From contig NZ_SACT01000003.1 in assembly GCF_004016515.1 (NCBI RefSeq), positions 473,653 through 537,652 on the forward strand: 64,000 nucleotides of DNA, read 5' to 3'. Positions 40,329-52,738 of this stretch are shown piece by piece. The notes below the pieces were generated by a model, which had not been told where the DNA came from, did no database searches, and saw only the letters and a program-made list of their open reading frames with translations. The translations under genes and the position numbers were made by a program. The stretch is from Rubrivivax albus. GTDB lineage: Bacteria; Pseudomonadota; Gammaproteobacteria; Burkholderiales; Burkholderiaceae_C. The number at the start of each line of letters is the position of its first letter. The first letter of the stretch is position 1.

Positions 40329-41369
40329 TCAGCTGTCCGTGCGCGCGAGCAGCATCGCGTCGCCATAGCTGAAGAACCGGTAGCGGCTCTCGATGGCGTG
40401 CCGGTACAGCGCCATCACGTGCGCGTGGCCGGCAAAGGCCGAGACCAGCATCATCAGCGTGCTCTTGGGCAGGTGGAAGTTGGTCACCAGGCGGTCGACC
40501 ACGCGGAAGTCGAAGCCCGGGGTGATGAAGAGATCGGTCTCGCCCTGGCGCGCACGCAGGCCACCGTCGCGCGCGGCCGACTCCAGCGCGCGCAGCGCGG
40601 TCGTGCCCGCGGCCACCACACGCCCGCCAGCGGCGCGTGTGGCCTCGATGGCGTGCACCGTGGCTGCGGGCACCTCGTACCACTCGCTGTGCATGCGGTG
40701 CTCGGCGATGTTCTCGGCGCGCACCGGCTGGAAGGTGCCGGCGCCCACGTGCAGCGTCACCGTGGCGCGCTGTACGCCACGCGCAGCCAGCGCCGCGAGC
40801 ACGGCGTCGTCGAAGTGCAGCGAGGCGGTCGGTGCCGCCACTGCACCCGGCTTGTCGGCGAACACGGTCTGGTAGCGCGCCTCGTCCTCGGCGCTGTCGT
40901 CGTGCGTGATGTACGGCGGCAGTGGCACATGGCCATGGCGCCACAGCAGCACGAAGGGGTCGTCGGGGAAGCGCAGGTGGAACAGCGCGTCCTCCGGGCC
41001 GGCGCGGCCCAGCACCAGCGCGTCGAAGGCGTCGGCGAAGCGCACCACCGTGCCTGGCCGCGGCGACTTGCTGGCGCGCAGATGGGCCCAGACCTCCTGG
41101 GTGCCCGGGAACACGCGTTCCACCAGTGCCTCCACGGCGCCGCCGGTGGGCTTTTCGCCCAGCAGCCGCGCCTTGATGACCCGCGTGTCGTTGACCACCA
41201 GCAGATCGCCCGGCGACAGCAGCGCCGGCAGGTCGCGGAAGACCCGGTCCACCGGCACCGGCCCGGTGCCGTCGAGCAGGCGCGAGCCGCTGCGCTCGGG
41301 CGCCGGGTGCTGCGCCACCAGCTCGGGCGGCAGGTCGAAGTCGAAGTCGGACAGGCTGAAGTGAGGCAT
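40329..41369 (-). CDS. queA: S-adenosylmethionine:tRNA ribosyltransferase-isomerase
   Basis: 346 residues, the standard size. Typical start [24 protein letters not shown], then [46 protein letters not shown] and [19 protein letters not shown]. It transfers and rearranges the ribosyl group of SAM onto preQ1 in tRNA to make epoxyqueuosine, the step after Tgt. Divergent from recG with 38 bp between starts. It converges on the DUF1513 gene, with 9 bp between the two stop codons. Confidence 0.96.
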   Translation of the reverse strand: MPHFSLSDFDFDLPPELVAQHPAPERSGSRLLDGTGPVPVDRVFRDLPALLSPGDLLVVNDTRVIKARLLGEKPTGGAVEALVERVFPGTQEVWAHLRASKSPRPGTVVRFADAFDALVLGRAGPEDALFHLRFPDDPFVLLWRHGHVPLPPYITHDDSAEDEARYQTVFADKPGAVAAPTASLHFDDAVLAALAARGVQRATVTLHVGAGTFQPVRAENIAEHRMHSEWYEVPAATVHAIEATRAAGGRVVAAGTTALRALESAARDGGLRARQGETDLFITPGFDFRVVDRLVTNFHLPKSTLMMLVSAFAGHAHVMALYRHAIESRYRFFSYGDAMLLARTDS

Positions 41370-41407
41370 GGCACGACCAGGGACTGCCCTGGGCCCAGAA
41401 TTGTTCC

Positions 41408-43450
41408 ATGCCCGACGCGCCGAAGTCCGGATCTGCGAAGTCCGGCCCCGCCAAGGCCCTGGAGAAGCTGGGGCTGGTGCGCGACGTCGACCTCGCCTTG
41501 CACCTGCCGCTGCGCTGGGAGGACGAGACGCGCCTGGTGCCGCTGGCGCAGGCCCGCGCCGGCGAGACGGTGCAGGTGCAGGGCATCGTGCGCGAGTGCC
41601 GCATCGAGACGCGCAGCCGCCGGCAGCTGGTGGTGCACTTGCAGGACGGGCGCGACACCCTGGTGCTGCGCTTCCTGCACTTCTACGCCACCCAGCAGAA
41701 GGCCTGGGCGGCCGGCGTGCTGCTGCGCGTGCGCGGCGAGCTGCGCGAGGGCTTCTTCGGCCGCGAGATGGTGCACCCCAGCGTGCGTGTGGTGGCCGAG
41801 GACACGCCGCTGCCGCAGGCGCTGACGCCGGTGTACCCCGCCAGTGCACAGCTGCCCCAGGCCTACCTGCGCAAGGCCGTGGCCTCTGGCCTGAAGCGTG
41901 CCGATCTGACCGAGCTGCTGCCGCCAGCCGACCTGCCGCCAGGCCTGCCGTCGCTGCGCGAGGCCCTGGCCTATCTGCACCAGCCGCCGGTCGGTGCCCC
42001 CGTGGCGGCGCTGGAGCAGCGCCGCCACCCGGCCTGGGAGCGCATCAAGTTCGACGAGCTGCTGGCGCAGCAGCTCTCGCAGGCGATGGCACGTGCCGAA
42101 CGCGCCCACCTGCGCGCGCCGGTGATGCAGGCGCGCGACGACGGTCTGCCCCAGCGGCTGCGGACCGCACTGCCCTGGGCACTGACCCCGGCCCAGGACC
42201 GCGTGGTGGCCGAGATCGTGGCCGACCTGGGCCGCGAGCAGCCGATGCACCGCCTGCTGCAGGGCGACGTGGGCGCCGGCAAGACCGTGGTCGCCGCGCT
42301 GGCCGCCGCCACTGCCATCGACGCCGGCTGGCAGTGCGCATTGATGGCCCCCACCGAACTGCTGGCCGAGCAGCACTTCCGCAAGCTGGTGCAGTGGCTG
42401 GAGCCGCTGGGCATCGTCACCGCCTGGCTCACCGGCAGCCGGCGCGGCAAGGCCCGGCGCGAGCAGCTGGCCGCGGTGGCCGATGGTCGCGCCACCCTGG
42501 TCGTGGGTACCCAGGCGATGATCCAGGAGGGCGTGGACTTCGCGCGGCTGGGCCTGGCCATCGTCGACGAGCAGCACCGCTTCGGCGTCGCGCAGCGGCT
42601 GGCGCTGCGGCAGGCCCGCGATGGCCTGGAGCCGCACCTGCTGATGATGACGGCCACGCCGATCCCGCGCACGCTGGCGATGACCTACTACGCCGACCTC
42701 GACGTCAGCACCATCGACGCCCTGCCACCCGGGCGCACGCCCATCGTCACCAAGGTCTTCGCCGACAACCGCCGGCCCGAGGTGCTGGCGCGCATCCGCG
42801 ACGAAGTCGCCGCGGGCAAGCAGGTCTACTGGGTCTGCCCGCTGGTGGCCGAAAGCGAGACGCTGGACCTGAAGAACGCCACCGAAGCCCACGCCGAGCT
42901 CTCGGCAGCAGTGCCGGGTGCCCAGGTCGGCCTGCTGCACGGCCGCATGGCTGCGGCCGACAAGGCCACCACCATGGCCGCGTTCTCCGCCGGCCACACG
43001 GCCGTGCTGGTGGCCACCACGGTCATCGAGGTGGGGGTGGACGTGCCCAACGCCAGCCTGATGGTGATCGAGCACGCCGAACGTTTCGGCCTGGCGCAGC
43101 TGCACCAGCTGCGCGGCCGTGTCGGTCGCGGCGCCGTGGCCAGCGCCTGCGTGCTGCTGTACACGCCCCCGCTGGCCGACGCCGGCAAGGCCCGGCTGCG
43201 CGCGATGGCCGAGACCACCGACGGCTTCGAGATCGCCCGCCGCGACCTGGACATCCGCGGCCCGGGCGAATTCCTCGGCGCCCGCCAGAGCGGCGACGCG
43301 CTGCTGCGCTTTGCCGACCTGGCCGAGGACGACGCCCTGCTGCAGGCCGCCCGCGCCCTGGCGCCGCGCCTGCTGCGCGAACAACCCGACGCTGCGCGCG
43401 CGCACGTGGCCCGCTGGCTGGGCACCCGCAGCGAGTTCTTGAAGGCGTGA
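41408..43450 (+). CDS. recG: ATP-dependent DNA helicase RecG
   Basis: 680 residues. An OB-type wedge domain fills the N-terminal part, followed by superfamily 2 helicase motifs: [12 protein letters not shown] (motif I), [10 protein letters not shown] (Ia), DEQHRFGV (II), [11 protein letters not shown] (III), and motifs V-VI in [15 protein letters not shown] and [12 protein letters not shown]. RecG remodels stalled replication forks and branch-migrates Holliday junctions. Short basic N-terminus as in betaproteobacterial homologues. A perfect hairpin follows the stop codon. Confidence 0.96.
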   Translation: MPDAPKSGSAKSGPAKALEKLGLVRDVDLALHLPLRWEDETRLVPLAQARAGETVQVQGIVRECRIETRSRRQLVVHLQDGRDTLVLRFLHFYATQQKAWAAGVLLRVRGELREGFFGREMVHPSVRVVAEDTPLPQALTPVYPASAQLPQAYLRKAVASGLKRADLTELLPPADLPPGLPSLREALAYLHQPPVGAPVAALEQRRHPAWERIKFDELLAQQLSQAMARAERAHLRAPVMQARDDGLPQRLRTALPWALTPAQDRVVAEIVADLGREQPMHRLLQGDVGAGKTVVAALAAATAIDAGWQCALMAPTELLAEQHFRKLVQWLEPLGIVTAWLTGSRRGKARREQLAAVADGRATLVVGTQAMIQEGVDFARLGLAIVDEQHRFGVAQRLALRQARDGLEPHLLMMTATPIPRTLAMTYYADLDVSTIDALPPGRTPIVTKVFADNRRPEVLARIRDEVAAGKQVYWVCPLVAESETLDLKNATEAHAELSAAVPGAQVGLLHGRMAAADKATTMAAFSAGHTAVLVATTVIEVGVDVPNASLMVIEHAERFGLAQLHQLRGRVGRGAVASACVLLYTPPLADAGKARLRAMAETTDGFEIARRDLDIRGPGEFLGARQSGDALLRFADLAEDDALLQAARALAPRLLREQPDAARAHVARWLGTRSEFLKA

Positions 43451-43460
43451 GTGGGACGTA

Positions 43461-43482
43461 GAACCCTGCCTGCGCAGGGTTC
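43461..43482 (+). terminator. Hairpin downstream of recG
   Basis: A perfect nine-pair stem GAACCCTGC / GCAGGGTTC with a CTGC loop starts 10 bp after the recG stop. No T run follows, so termination is possible but not assured. The rest of the 108 bp gap to the next gene's stop shows nothing. Confidence 0.4.
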
Positions 43483-43558
43483 CACGCCCACGAACGGGCG
43501 AGCGCATGCTTGCGCGAGCGCGGCCCGCAGGGCTGAGCTGGACGAAGAATCCTTCGAC

Positions 43559-44905
43559 TCAGGCCGTCGCCGCCTCCCGCTCCAGCAACAGCACGCGTGC
43601 CACGAACAGCGCCACGTCGGCATCCTTGGCCACGACATGGTCGGCGCCGGGCAGCTGCGGCGCACCGGCGTCGAGCTCGGCGCTCATCAAGATGCGACAC
43701 CCGCCCGGGCGGGTGTCTGCGGCGAGCACCGCCGCGGCATCGCCATCGGGCAGGTGTAGGTCGGTCAGCAGCAGCGCATACGGCTGCGCGGTCAGGCGAT
43801 CACGCGCATCGGCCACGCTGGCGACCGTCTCCACCTGCCAACCCGCCTCCTCGAACGCGCGCCGCAGCAGGAGGGCATAGACCTCCGCGTCCTCGACGAT
43901 CAGCACGTTGCGGCCCGCCTTCGCCGCGGCTGCCGGCGTCGCTTCGAGGCACTGCGCCTGCCAGACGAACTCCGCACACAGCCCGCCGACCTCGGCGGGG
44001 GCGAGCGTGAGGTCGCCACCCAGGGCCCGGGCCAGGTCCCGGCTCAGCGACAGGCCCAGGCCGGCGCTGTCTGGCCGGCCCGGCGAGGCGGAGGTGAAGG
44101 GCTCGAACACCCGGGCCAGCGCCTGCGCATCCAGGCCCGGCCCATGGTCGCGCACCGTCAGGCAGACCCGGCAGCCGTCGTCGACGGCTTCGACCGCATG
44201 CGTCACCGCCACGGCCCCGGGTCCGCCGTACTTGATGGCATTGCTCAACAGGTTGCGCAGCACCTGCTGCACCCGCAACGCGTCCACCCTCAGCAGGCGG
44301 TCGGGCAGCGGGTCGAGCTCCAGCGTGGCCCCGGCGGCGCGCGCGAGCGGCATCATTTCGTCGACCACCCCGGCCACCAGCGCCGGCAGGCGCACCGGCG
44401 CCGGGTTCAACGTCAGCCCGCCGGCGGCCAGCCGTTCGCGGTCGAGCAGGCCGTTGAGCAGCGCCAGCGTGCCGCGCGCCGACCGGCCCAACGGCTCGGC
44501 CAGCGCCGCGTCGACCCCGGGCTGGCCGCGCAGCAGCGTCACGGCGGCGATCACCGAGTGCAGCGAGTTGCGCACCTCGTGCGCCAGGAAGACGATGAAG
44601 CGCTGCGCACTGGCCGCGGCCTGCTCGGCCTTGCGCCGCGCCGCCTGCGTGCGCGCGACCTCGGCGCGCAGGCCCCGCTGGTGCCACCACCACAGCCCAC
44701 CCAGGGCTAGCAGCGCCGCCACGGCCCACGGCGCTGCGCGGCGCAGGACGGTCCATGCAACGTGCTGCGGCGGTGGGCGCTCAAGCCATCGCCGCTTGAT
44801 GGCAGGCAGGTCTTCGGCCATCACGCCGTCCAGCGCCCGCTGCAGCAGCGGCACCAGCGGGCGCTGCGCCGGTGACACCGCCATCCCGCGCATGGCGAAG
44901 GTCAC
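43559..44905 (-). pseudogene. C-terminal part of frameshifted BvgS/EvgS-like hybrid sensor kinase
   Basis: 448 codons in a frame shifted relative to the upstream half. It carries the end of a periplasmic binding domain, one membrane helix (AAPWAVAALLALGGLWWW), a coiled coil, a histidine kinase core (H-box HEVRNSLHSVI, N-box NLLSNAIKYGG, G-boxes DHGPGLD and GLGLSLS) and a C-terminal receiver (VLIVEDAE, phospho-acceptor in LLLTDLHLPDGD, Lys in VVAKDAD). All catalytic motifs are intact, so the break looks recent or is a sequencing error. The join lies at a CCC run (44905-44907), where removing one base restores an uninterrupted protein. A GTG exists at the start of this half, but without its signal sequence it would not work as a sensor. 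Confidence 0.75.
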
Positions 44906-46325
44906 CCGCCGTGCCCACGAACTGCAGGTCGTCGAAACCGCCGCCGCCGAGCACCACGGCCAGGCTGACGACGTCGGCCACCATGGCCTCGGCCTCGCCG
45001 CGCTGCACCTGGGCCAGGCAGTCGGTCACCATCGCGCACTCGCCGGGCCGGACCTGCGGGTAGCGCGCCAGCAGCAGCGTCTGCGGCGCCTGCAGTGCCG
45101 GCAGCGCCAGGCGGCGCCCGGCCATCTGCTCCATGCTCCACAAGCCGCTGCGGCGCGCGGCCACCAGCATCAGCGGGTGTTCGATGAACGGGCCGACATA
45201 GCCGATGCCCCAGCCGCGTGCGGCGAGCTCTGGCAGGCCGAGCGCGAGGTCCACCTGGCCCGCGCGCAGTGCGGCCAGCGCGTCGCGCGCGTCCATCACG
45301 CGCCAGCTCGGCGGCGGCAAGGCCAGCCGGGCCAGGGTGGCCTGGAGCACGTCCACCGACAGGCCAGCCGGCGCGCCGTCGTCCCCGACCAACGAGAACG
45401 GGGCCTGCCCGGCCAGCACCGCCACCCGCAACGGCGGCAGGGCCGCCAGACGCGCGCGCTCGTCGCCGCTGAGGGCGAACGGCCGCTGCAGGGGCACCGG
45501 TTCGGCCGCCGACCAGCGCACGATGCGCGCCTGGCGCTCGGATTCGCCCAGTGCATCGAGCGCCGCCGCCAGCGGCGCCAGGCGCCCCGCGGCGCCGGGG
45601 CTGCTGGCCAGGTGCAGGTCGCCACTGTCGAGCACCACCGTGCGCGCGATGCGCAGGTCGGGCAGCTTCAGCCGGTCCAGCGTCTCGGCCACCACACGCG
45701 CCGACTCGATGAACAGGTCGGCCCGGCCCTCGCCCAGCGCCCGCAGGCCATCGGCGACGTCGGTCACCGCCACGCGTGGGGCCAGCGGGAACAGGCGCGC
45801 CACGGCGCTGGCACTGGCGTAGCCGTCGATCACCGCCACGCGGCGGCCGGCGAGGTCGGGGCTGAGCGGCACGTCGCCGTCGCGGCTGCGCGCCACCAGC
45901 ACCTGTTCCACACGGGCATAGGGCGGGCCGAAGGCCAGATGCTGAACACGCTCCGGCGTACGCGCCATCGCGCTGGCCACGTCGATGCGGCCGGCGGTCA
46001 AGTCGCCGAGCAGCTGCGTGAAGTCGGTGTAGCGCACCGGCTCGATGCGCCCGCCGGCGCGGGCTGCCGCAGCGTTGAGCAGTTCCAGATCGGCACCGCC
46101 GGGCCAGCCGCCGGCAGGCCAGACCTGGAATGGCGGGTAGTCGGCCAGCATGCCGTAGCGCCACACCGGACCATCGCCGCCGTTGGGCACCGGGACAGCG
46201 GTCGGCGCCGCCGACGCCGGCCTGGCAAGCCAGGGCGCCCAGACGGCGGCCAAGACCACGAAGGCGGCCACGACCCATGCCGACCTGCGTGGTCCCGCCC
46301 ACCGAGCGTGCCCCAGCACCTTCAT
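44781..46325 (-). pseudogene. N-terminal part of frameshifted BvgS/EvgS-like hybrid sensor kinase
   Basis: 514 codons from the ATG at 46325 (AGGGAGG upstream); the meaningful protein ends near 44908 and the last 40 or so codons are frameshifted nonsense. An N-terminal membrane or signal helix (WVVAAFVVLAAVWAPWL) precedes two Venus-flytrap domains of the bacterial solute-binding family 3 type: the first begins RYGMLADYPPFQVW, the second LRVAVLAGQAPFSLVGDDG. Two such domains before a helix, kinase and receiver are the BvgS/EvgS layout. The gene is divergent from oxyR with 45 bp between starts. No response regulator gene is adjacent. Confidence 0.75.
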
Positions 46326-46370
46326 CGCCGCGCCTCCCTGATCGGGGTCGATTTTGGCCACAATCCCGCC

Positions 46371-47294
46371 ATGACCCTGACCGAGCTGCGTTACATCGTG
46401 GCGGTTGCACGCGAGCGCCACTTCGGCCGTGCCGCCGAGGCCTGCTTCGTGTCCCAGCCGACGCTCTCAGTGGCGATCAAGAAGCTGGAGGAGGAGCTCG
46501 ACTGCAAGATCTTCGAGCGCGGCGGCAGCGAGGTCTCGGTGACGCCGATCGGCGAGGAGATCGTGCGCCAGGCGCAGCAGGTCATCGAACAGGCCCAAGG
46601 CATCAAGGAGATCGCCAAGCGCGGCAAGGATCCACTGTCCGGTCCGTTGCGTCTGGGCGTCATCTACACCATCGGCCCCTACCTGCTGCCCGATCTCGTG
46701 AAGCAGGCGATCGAGAAGACGCCGCAGATGCCGCTGGTGCTGCAGGAGAACTTCACCGCCAAGCTGCTGGACATGCTGCGCACCGGCGAGCTCGACGCCG
46801 CCATCATGGCCGAGCCGTTCCCGGACACCGGGCTGGCCGTCGCGCCGCTGTACGACGAGCCCTTCATGATCGCCGTGCCCAGGTCGCACCCGCTGGCCAC
46901 GCGCAGCGCGATCCCGGCCGAGGAGCTCAAGCGCGAGACCATGCTGCTGTTGGGCACCGGCCACTGCTTCCGCGACCACGTGCTCGAGGTCTGCCCGGAG
47001 TACGCGCGATTCTCCAGCGACGCCGAGGGCATCCGGAAGAGCTTCGAGGGCTCGTCGCTGGAGACCATCAAGTACATGGTCAGCTCCGGCATGGGCATCA
47101 CGGTGATGCCGCAGCTCTCGGTGCCGGCGGAGGAGCAGCCCCACCTGGCCTTCGTGCCTTTTGCCGACCCCGTACCCACGCGCCGCGTGGTGCTGGCGTG
47201 GCGGCGCAGCTTCACGCGCTACGAGGCCATCGCGGCGCTGCGCAATGCCATCTACGCGTGCCCGCTGCCGGGGGTGACCCGGCTCACGGCTTGA
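46371..47294 (+). CDS. oxyR: Hydrogen-peroxide-sensing LysR regulator OxyR
   Basis: 307 residues. LysR helix-turn-helix at the N-terminus (TELRYIVAVARERHFGRAAEACFVSQPTLS) and an OxyR-type sensory domain. The two redox cysteines fall exactly at positions 199 and 208 in GHCFRDHVLEVC, as in E. coli OxyR, and the VSSGMGITVMPQ segment is typical. Oxidation to a disulfide turns on peroxide defence genes. In many betaproteobacteria oxyR lies near recG; here the broken sensor kinase separates them. The 45 bp shared upstream space with the kinase may contain an autoregulatory site, but I could not assign one. Confidence 0.95.
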   Translation: MTLTELRYIVAVARERHFGRAAEACFVSQPTLSVAIKKLEEELDCKIFERGGSEVSVTPIGEEIVRQAQQVIEQAQGIKEIAKRGKDPLSGPLRLGVIYTIGPYLLPDLVKQAIEKTPQMPLVLQENFTAKLLDMLRTGELDAAIMAEPFPDTGLAVAPLYDEPFMIAVPRSHPLATRSAIPAEELKRETMLLLGTGHCFRDHVLEVCPEYARFSSDAEGIRKSFEGSSLETIKYMVSSGMGITVMPQLSVPAEEQPHLAFVPFADPVPTRRVVLAWRRSFTRYEAIAALRNAIYACPLPGVTRLTA

Positions 47295-47318
47295 GCCAGC
47301 CGCCGCAGTCCGGCAGGT

Positions 47319-49283
<1,965 letters not shown>

Positions 49284-49378
49284 CGTCGGGCCAGCATAAC
49301 CCGGCCAGGCATCGGCGCACTTCGGCGCGCGCCGGTCCTGTCGCCCGGGATAATCGCCGGCTTCACCCGGGTTCCCGC

Positions 49379-50992
49379 ATGTCCGCCATCCAAGACCAGG
49401 TGCGCCGCCGCCGCACCTTCGCCATCATCTCCCACCCCGACGCGGGCAAGACCACGCTGACCGAGAAGCTGCTGCTGTTCTCCGGCGCGATCCAGATCGC
49501 CGGCAGCGTGAAGGCGCGCAAGGCGTCGCGGCACGCCACGTCCGACTGGATGGAGATCGAGAAGCAGCGCGGCATCTCGGTGGCCAGCTCGGTCATGCAG
49601 ATGGAGTACCGCGACTGCGTGATCAACCTGCTGGACACCCCCGGCCACCAGGACTTCAGCGAGGACACCTACCGCGTGCTGACCGCGGTGGACGCGGCGC
49701 TGATGGTCATCGACGCGGCCAACGGCGTGGAGCCGCAGACGCGGCGGCTGCTGCAGGTCTGCCGGGCGCGCAACACACCCATCCTCACCTTCGTCAACAA
49801 GATGGACCGCGAGGTGCAGGAGCCGCTGGCGCTGATGGACGAGATCGAGCGCGAGCTGGGCATGGGCGTGGTGCCCTTCACCTGGCCGGTGGGCATGGCC
49901 AAGTTCTTCGGCGGCGTGCTCGACCTGCGCAAGGCGCAGATGCGCGTGTTCTCGCCCGGCGAGGACAAGCGCCACGACGACGACGAGATCATCGACGGCC
50001 TGGCCAACCCGCTGCTGGCGCAGCGCTTCGGCGCCGCCTACGAGCAGGCCGCCGGCGAGATCGAGCTGGTGCAGGAGGCGGCCCCCGCCTTCGACGAGGC
50101 CGCGTTCCTGGCCGGCCGCCAGACGCCGATGTTCTTCGGCTCGGCGATCAACAACTTCGGCGTCAAGGAGGTGCTGGACGCGCTGGTGGACCTGGCGCCG
50201 CCGCCGGGCGACAAGCCCGCGATCCAACGCACGGTGGGCGCCACCGAGCCCAAGTTCAGCGGCGTGGTCTTCAAGATCCAGGCCAACATGGACCCGGCGC
50301 ACCGTGACCGCATCGCCTTCGTGCGCGTGGCCAGCGGCCACTTCACGCGCGGCATGCGGCTGAAGGTCACGCGCAGCGGCAAGGAGATGCGGCCCAACAC
50401 CGTGGTCACCTTCCTCAGCCAGCGGCGCGAACTGCTGGAGGAAGCCTATGCCGGCGACATCATCGGTCTGCCCAACCACGGCGTGCTGCAGCTCGGCGAC
50501 ACGCTGACCGAGGGCGAGCCGCTGCAGTTCACCGGGCTGCCGTTCTTCGCGCCGGAGATGTTCCGCAGCGTGGAGGTGGCCGACCCGCTGAAGACCAAGC
50601 AGCTGCGCGCCGGCCTGACGCAGCTGGGCGAGGAGGGTGCGATCCAGGTCTTCCGCCCGGTGGCCGGCAGCGTGCTGCTGCTCGGCGCCGTGGGCCAGCT
50701 GCAGTTCGAGGTGGTGGCGCACCGGCTGGAGCACGAGTACGGCTGCAAGGCGCGCATCACGTCGGCACGCTACAACGTGGCGCGCTGGGTGACGTGTGAC
50801 GATGCGAAAGAGCTGCAGCGCTTCATCGACGGCAACGCCCACCGCGTGGCCATGGACGCCGTGGACGCGCCCTGCGTGCTGCTGGAGTACGCCGGCGAGC
50901 TGCGTGCGATGCAGGACAACTGGCCGAAGATCCAGTTCCACGCGCTGCGCGAGCACGCGGGGCTGGTATTCCAGAAGCAGTTGGACGGGTGA
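49379..50992 (+). CDS. prfC: Peptide chain release factor 3
   Basis: 537 residues, full length. GTPase motifs: G1 SHPDAGKTTLTEKLL, switch region around DWMEIEKQRGISV, G3 LLDTPGHQDFSEDTYR and G4 VNKMDRE. The remaining beta-barrel and C-terminal domains match RF3. It removes RF1/RF2 from the ribosome after peptide release. Starts with ATG at 49379 without a strong ribosome site. A small inverted repeat (50996-51011) follows the stop, without a T run. Confidence 0.96.
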   Translation: MSAIQDQVRRRRTFAIISHPDAGKTTLTEKLLLFSGAIQIAGSVKARKASRHATSDWMEIEKQRGISVASSVMQMEYRDCVINLLDTPGHQDFSEDTYRVLTAVDAALMVIDAANGVEPQTRRLLQVCRARNTPILTFVNKMDREVQEPLALMDEIERELGMGVVPFTWPVGMAKFFGGVLDLRKAQMRVFSPGEDKRHDDDEIIDGLANPLLAQRFGAAYEQAAGEIELVQEAAPAFDEAAFLAGRQTPMFFGSAINNFGVKEVLDALVDLAPPPGDKPAIQRTVGATEPKFSGVVFKIQANMDPAHRDRIAFVRVASGHFTRGMRLKVTRSGKEMRPNTVVTFLSQRRELLEEAYAGDIIGLPNHGVLQLGDTLTEGEPLQFTGLPFFAPEMFRSVEVADPLKTKQLRAGLTQLGEEGAIQVFRPVAGSVLLLGAVGQLQFEVVAHRLEHEYGCKARITSARYNVARWVTCDDAKELQRFIDGNAHRVAMDAVDAPCVLLEYAGELRAMQDNWPKIQFHALREHAGLVFQKQLDG

Positions 50993-51083
50993 CTAATCAG
51001 GCTTCCCCTGATAGCGTTCCGGCGGGCCGGCGTGAACACTGCCCCGGTCTTTCCGCCAACCCCGGCGTCTACCAGGAGGATCC

Positions 51084-51395
51084 GTGAGCGACTACACCGC
51101 CGACATCGCCAAGTACAGCCCCAACCCCAACGAGGCCGTCGTCAAGGCCATCGTCAAGTACTGCGGCATCGCACTGAAGAGTGCCGACTCCGCCATCGTG
51201 GCCCTGTCCGACAAGGACGAGGTGGCCACCGTGTGCAAGGGGTTCGCCGCCAAGAAGCTGGGGCTAGATCAGGCCGCCGCAGAAGCCGGCCTGAAGACGG
51301 TGGCCGCCAAGATGAAGGGCAACAACCGCAAGAGCCGCGTGACCGTGTACTACCTGCTGGCCGAGGCCACGGGCACGCTGGGCAAGCTGGGCTGA
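51084..51395 (+). CDS. DUF2853 family protein
   Basis: 103 residues from a GTG start with an AGGAGG ribosome site directly upstream. A small, Lys/Ala-rich helical protein of the DUF2853 kind (SDYTADIAKYSPNPNEAVVKAIVKYCGIALKS near the start, with a conserved ending KGNNRKSRVTVYYLLAE). No signal or membrane segment, so cytoplasmic. Function unknown. It lies 91 bp after prfC and is probably transcribed from its own promoter. Confidence 0.75.
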   Translation: MSDYTADIAKYSPNPNEAVVKAIVKYCGIALKSADSAIVALSDKDEVATVCKGFAAKKLGLDQAAAEAGLKTVAAKMKGNNRKSRVTVYYLLAEATGTLGKLG

Positions 51396-51404
51396 ACCCG
51401 GCGG

Positions 51405-51421
51405 CCGGGGCCCGGCCCCGG
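51405..51421. terminator. GC hairpin between convergent genes
   Basis: A seven-pair CCGGGGC / GCCCCGG stem with a three-base loop fills most of the 31 bp between the DUF2853 gene and the convergent hydrolase gene. No T run on either strand. Confidence 0.35.
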
Positions 51422-51426
51422 CCCCA

Positions 51427-52599
51427 TCAGCGGCATACCGGCGGCAGCAGGCAGTCCGGGCAGGCGACGGCATCCCAGGTGCTGCCGCCGTCGTGGTCCA
51501 GCATGCCGCCGAGCCACGCCGCCACGCTGGACTGCGTGCCCATCGGCGCATAGAACGCGTTGTCGGCGATGATGGTGTGGCTGCTGCCCGGCGCCACGTA
51601 GCTGCGGAAGTTCGGCAGTGCGGCGGTGTCTTCCGCCAGGTGCGCCAGCATCTGGCGGTTCCAGTCCTTGCTGGCGGTGCGGCAGGCCGGGTCGTCGCTC
51701 GGCCCGTAGCGCAGCCGCATCACGCCGTAGAAGCCGATCTGCACGCTGTCGGCCGTTGTCGTGTACTGGGCGAAGCGGCCTTCAGGGTACGCCAGCGCAC
51801 CGCGCTGCACCAGCTCGTACGAACGCACCGCCAGCGCGTCGTCGCCGAAGGCCCACGGCGCGAGCTGCGGGTTCCAGGACCCGCGCCCCGGCGTGGCCGC
51901 GTCGAAGGCGGCCGTGCTCACACCCTGGCTGGCGTCGGCCAGCACCGACAGGCGCGCCTGCGGGTAGGCCTGGGCCACCCAGGGGAACAGGCCGGCCGCG
52001 CCATAGCCGCCGGCGCTGGCGCCGGTGACCAGCAGGTCGGTCACGCCCTGCGGCACGTTCTTCGTGATCCAGTCCAGCACGACCATGAAGTTGTCGTAGC
52101 CGCGGTGGTGGATCGTGAACCGGCGCGGCAGGTCGCGATGGCCGACCATGCGGTAGGCGCGGTCCGTCGACCCCAGGTGCACGTCACCCGTGCAGTAGGG
52201 GATGGCCACCACCGTCCAGTCGCCCACCGGGTTGGCCGGGTTCGCGAAGTCCAGCAGACCACCGTAGCGGGACGGGTCGACACCCGCCGGCACGTCAGGC
52301 GAGTAGAAGGTGAGCACCCCGTCGCCGCCGAAGGGGTTGCTGCAGGTCAGGTTGTCCCAGCAGGCGCCGCCACCGTCGAAGACCACGGCCAGCTTCTTCG
52401 GGTCGCCCGGGCGCACCCAGAAGCGGTAGGACGGGTCGGTGCCAGGGTAGCCGCTGCAGGTGGCGGTGTGTTGCCGGCCATCGGCACCGACCACCGGCGG
52501 CGGGTTGGCGATGGTCTGCCAGGCGCCCGCACTGGCACCCCATGCCGGGGCCGCCAGCGCCGTGGCCGCGGCCAGGCAAAACCAGATCGGATGTCTCAT
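51427..52599 (-). CDS. Pectinacetylesterase-family secreted hydrolase
   Basis: 390 residues with a signal peptide (ends PAWGASAG). The family signs are YRFWVRPGDPKKLAVVFDGGGACWDNLTC, VVAIPYCTGDVHLG, the nucleophile elbow GASAGGYGA and GSSHTI near the C-terminus; an Asp for the triad is present between them. Cysteines in CWDNLTC and the C-terminal CPDCLLPPVC probably form disulfides. The family (PAE/Notum-like) removes acyl or acetyl groups; the real bacterial substrate is unknown and need not be pectin. The Met at 52599 has GGAGA upstream. Transcribed in the same direction as the S9 peptidase gene 139 bp before it. Confidence 0.8.
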   Translation of the reverse strand: MRHPIWFCLAAATALAAPAWGASAGAWQTIANPPPVVGADGRQHTATCSGYPGTDPSYRFWVRPGDPKKLAVVFDGGGACWDNLTCSNPFGGDGVLTFYSPDVPAGVDPSRYGGLLDFANPANPVGDWTVVAIPYCTGDVHLGSTDRAYRMVGHRDLPRRFTIHHRGYDNFMVVLDWITKNVPQGVTDLLVTGASAGGYGAAGLFPWVAQAYPQARLSVLADASQGVSTAAFDAATPGRGSWNPQLAPWAFGDDALAVRSYELVQRGALAYPEGRFAQYTTTADSVQIGFYGVMRLRYGPSDDPACRTASKDWNRQMLAHLAEDTAALPNFRSYVAPGSSHTIIADNAFYAPMGTQSSVAAWLGGMLDHDGGSTWDAVACPDCLLPPVCR

Positions 52600-52738
52600 C
52601 GTCGTCTCCTCGAAGGCCCGCCGCATGCTAAGCCGGACCGGGCCGGCGGCGCACCCCTCGTTGCGGGGCGCACCGCGCACACCGGCGGACCTTGGCGCTG
52701 CACCCTCCGGATTTCGCCCTTGGGGCGGCCCGGTGGGC

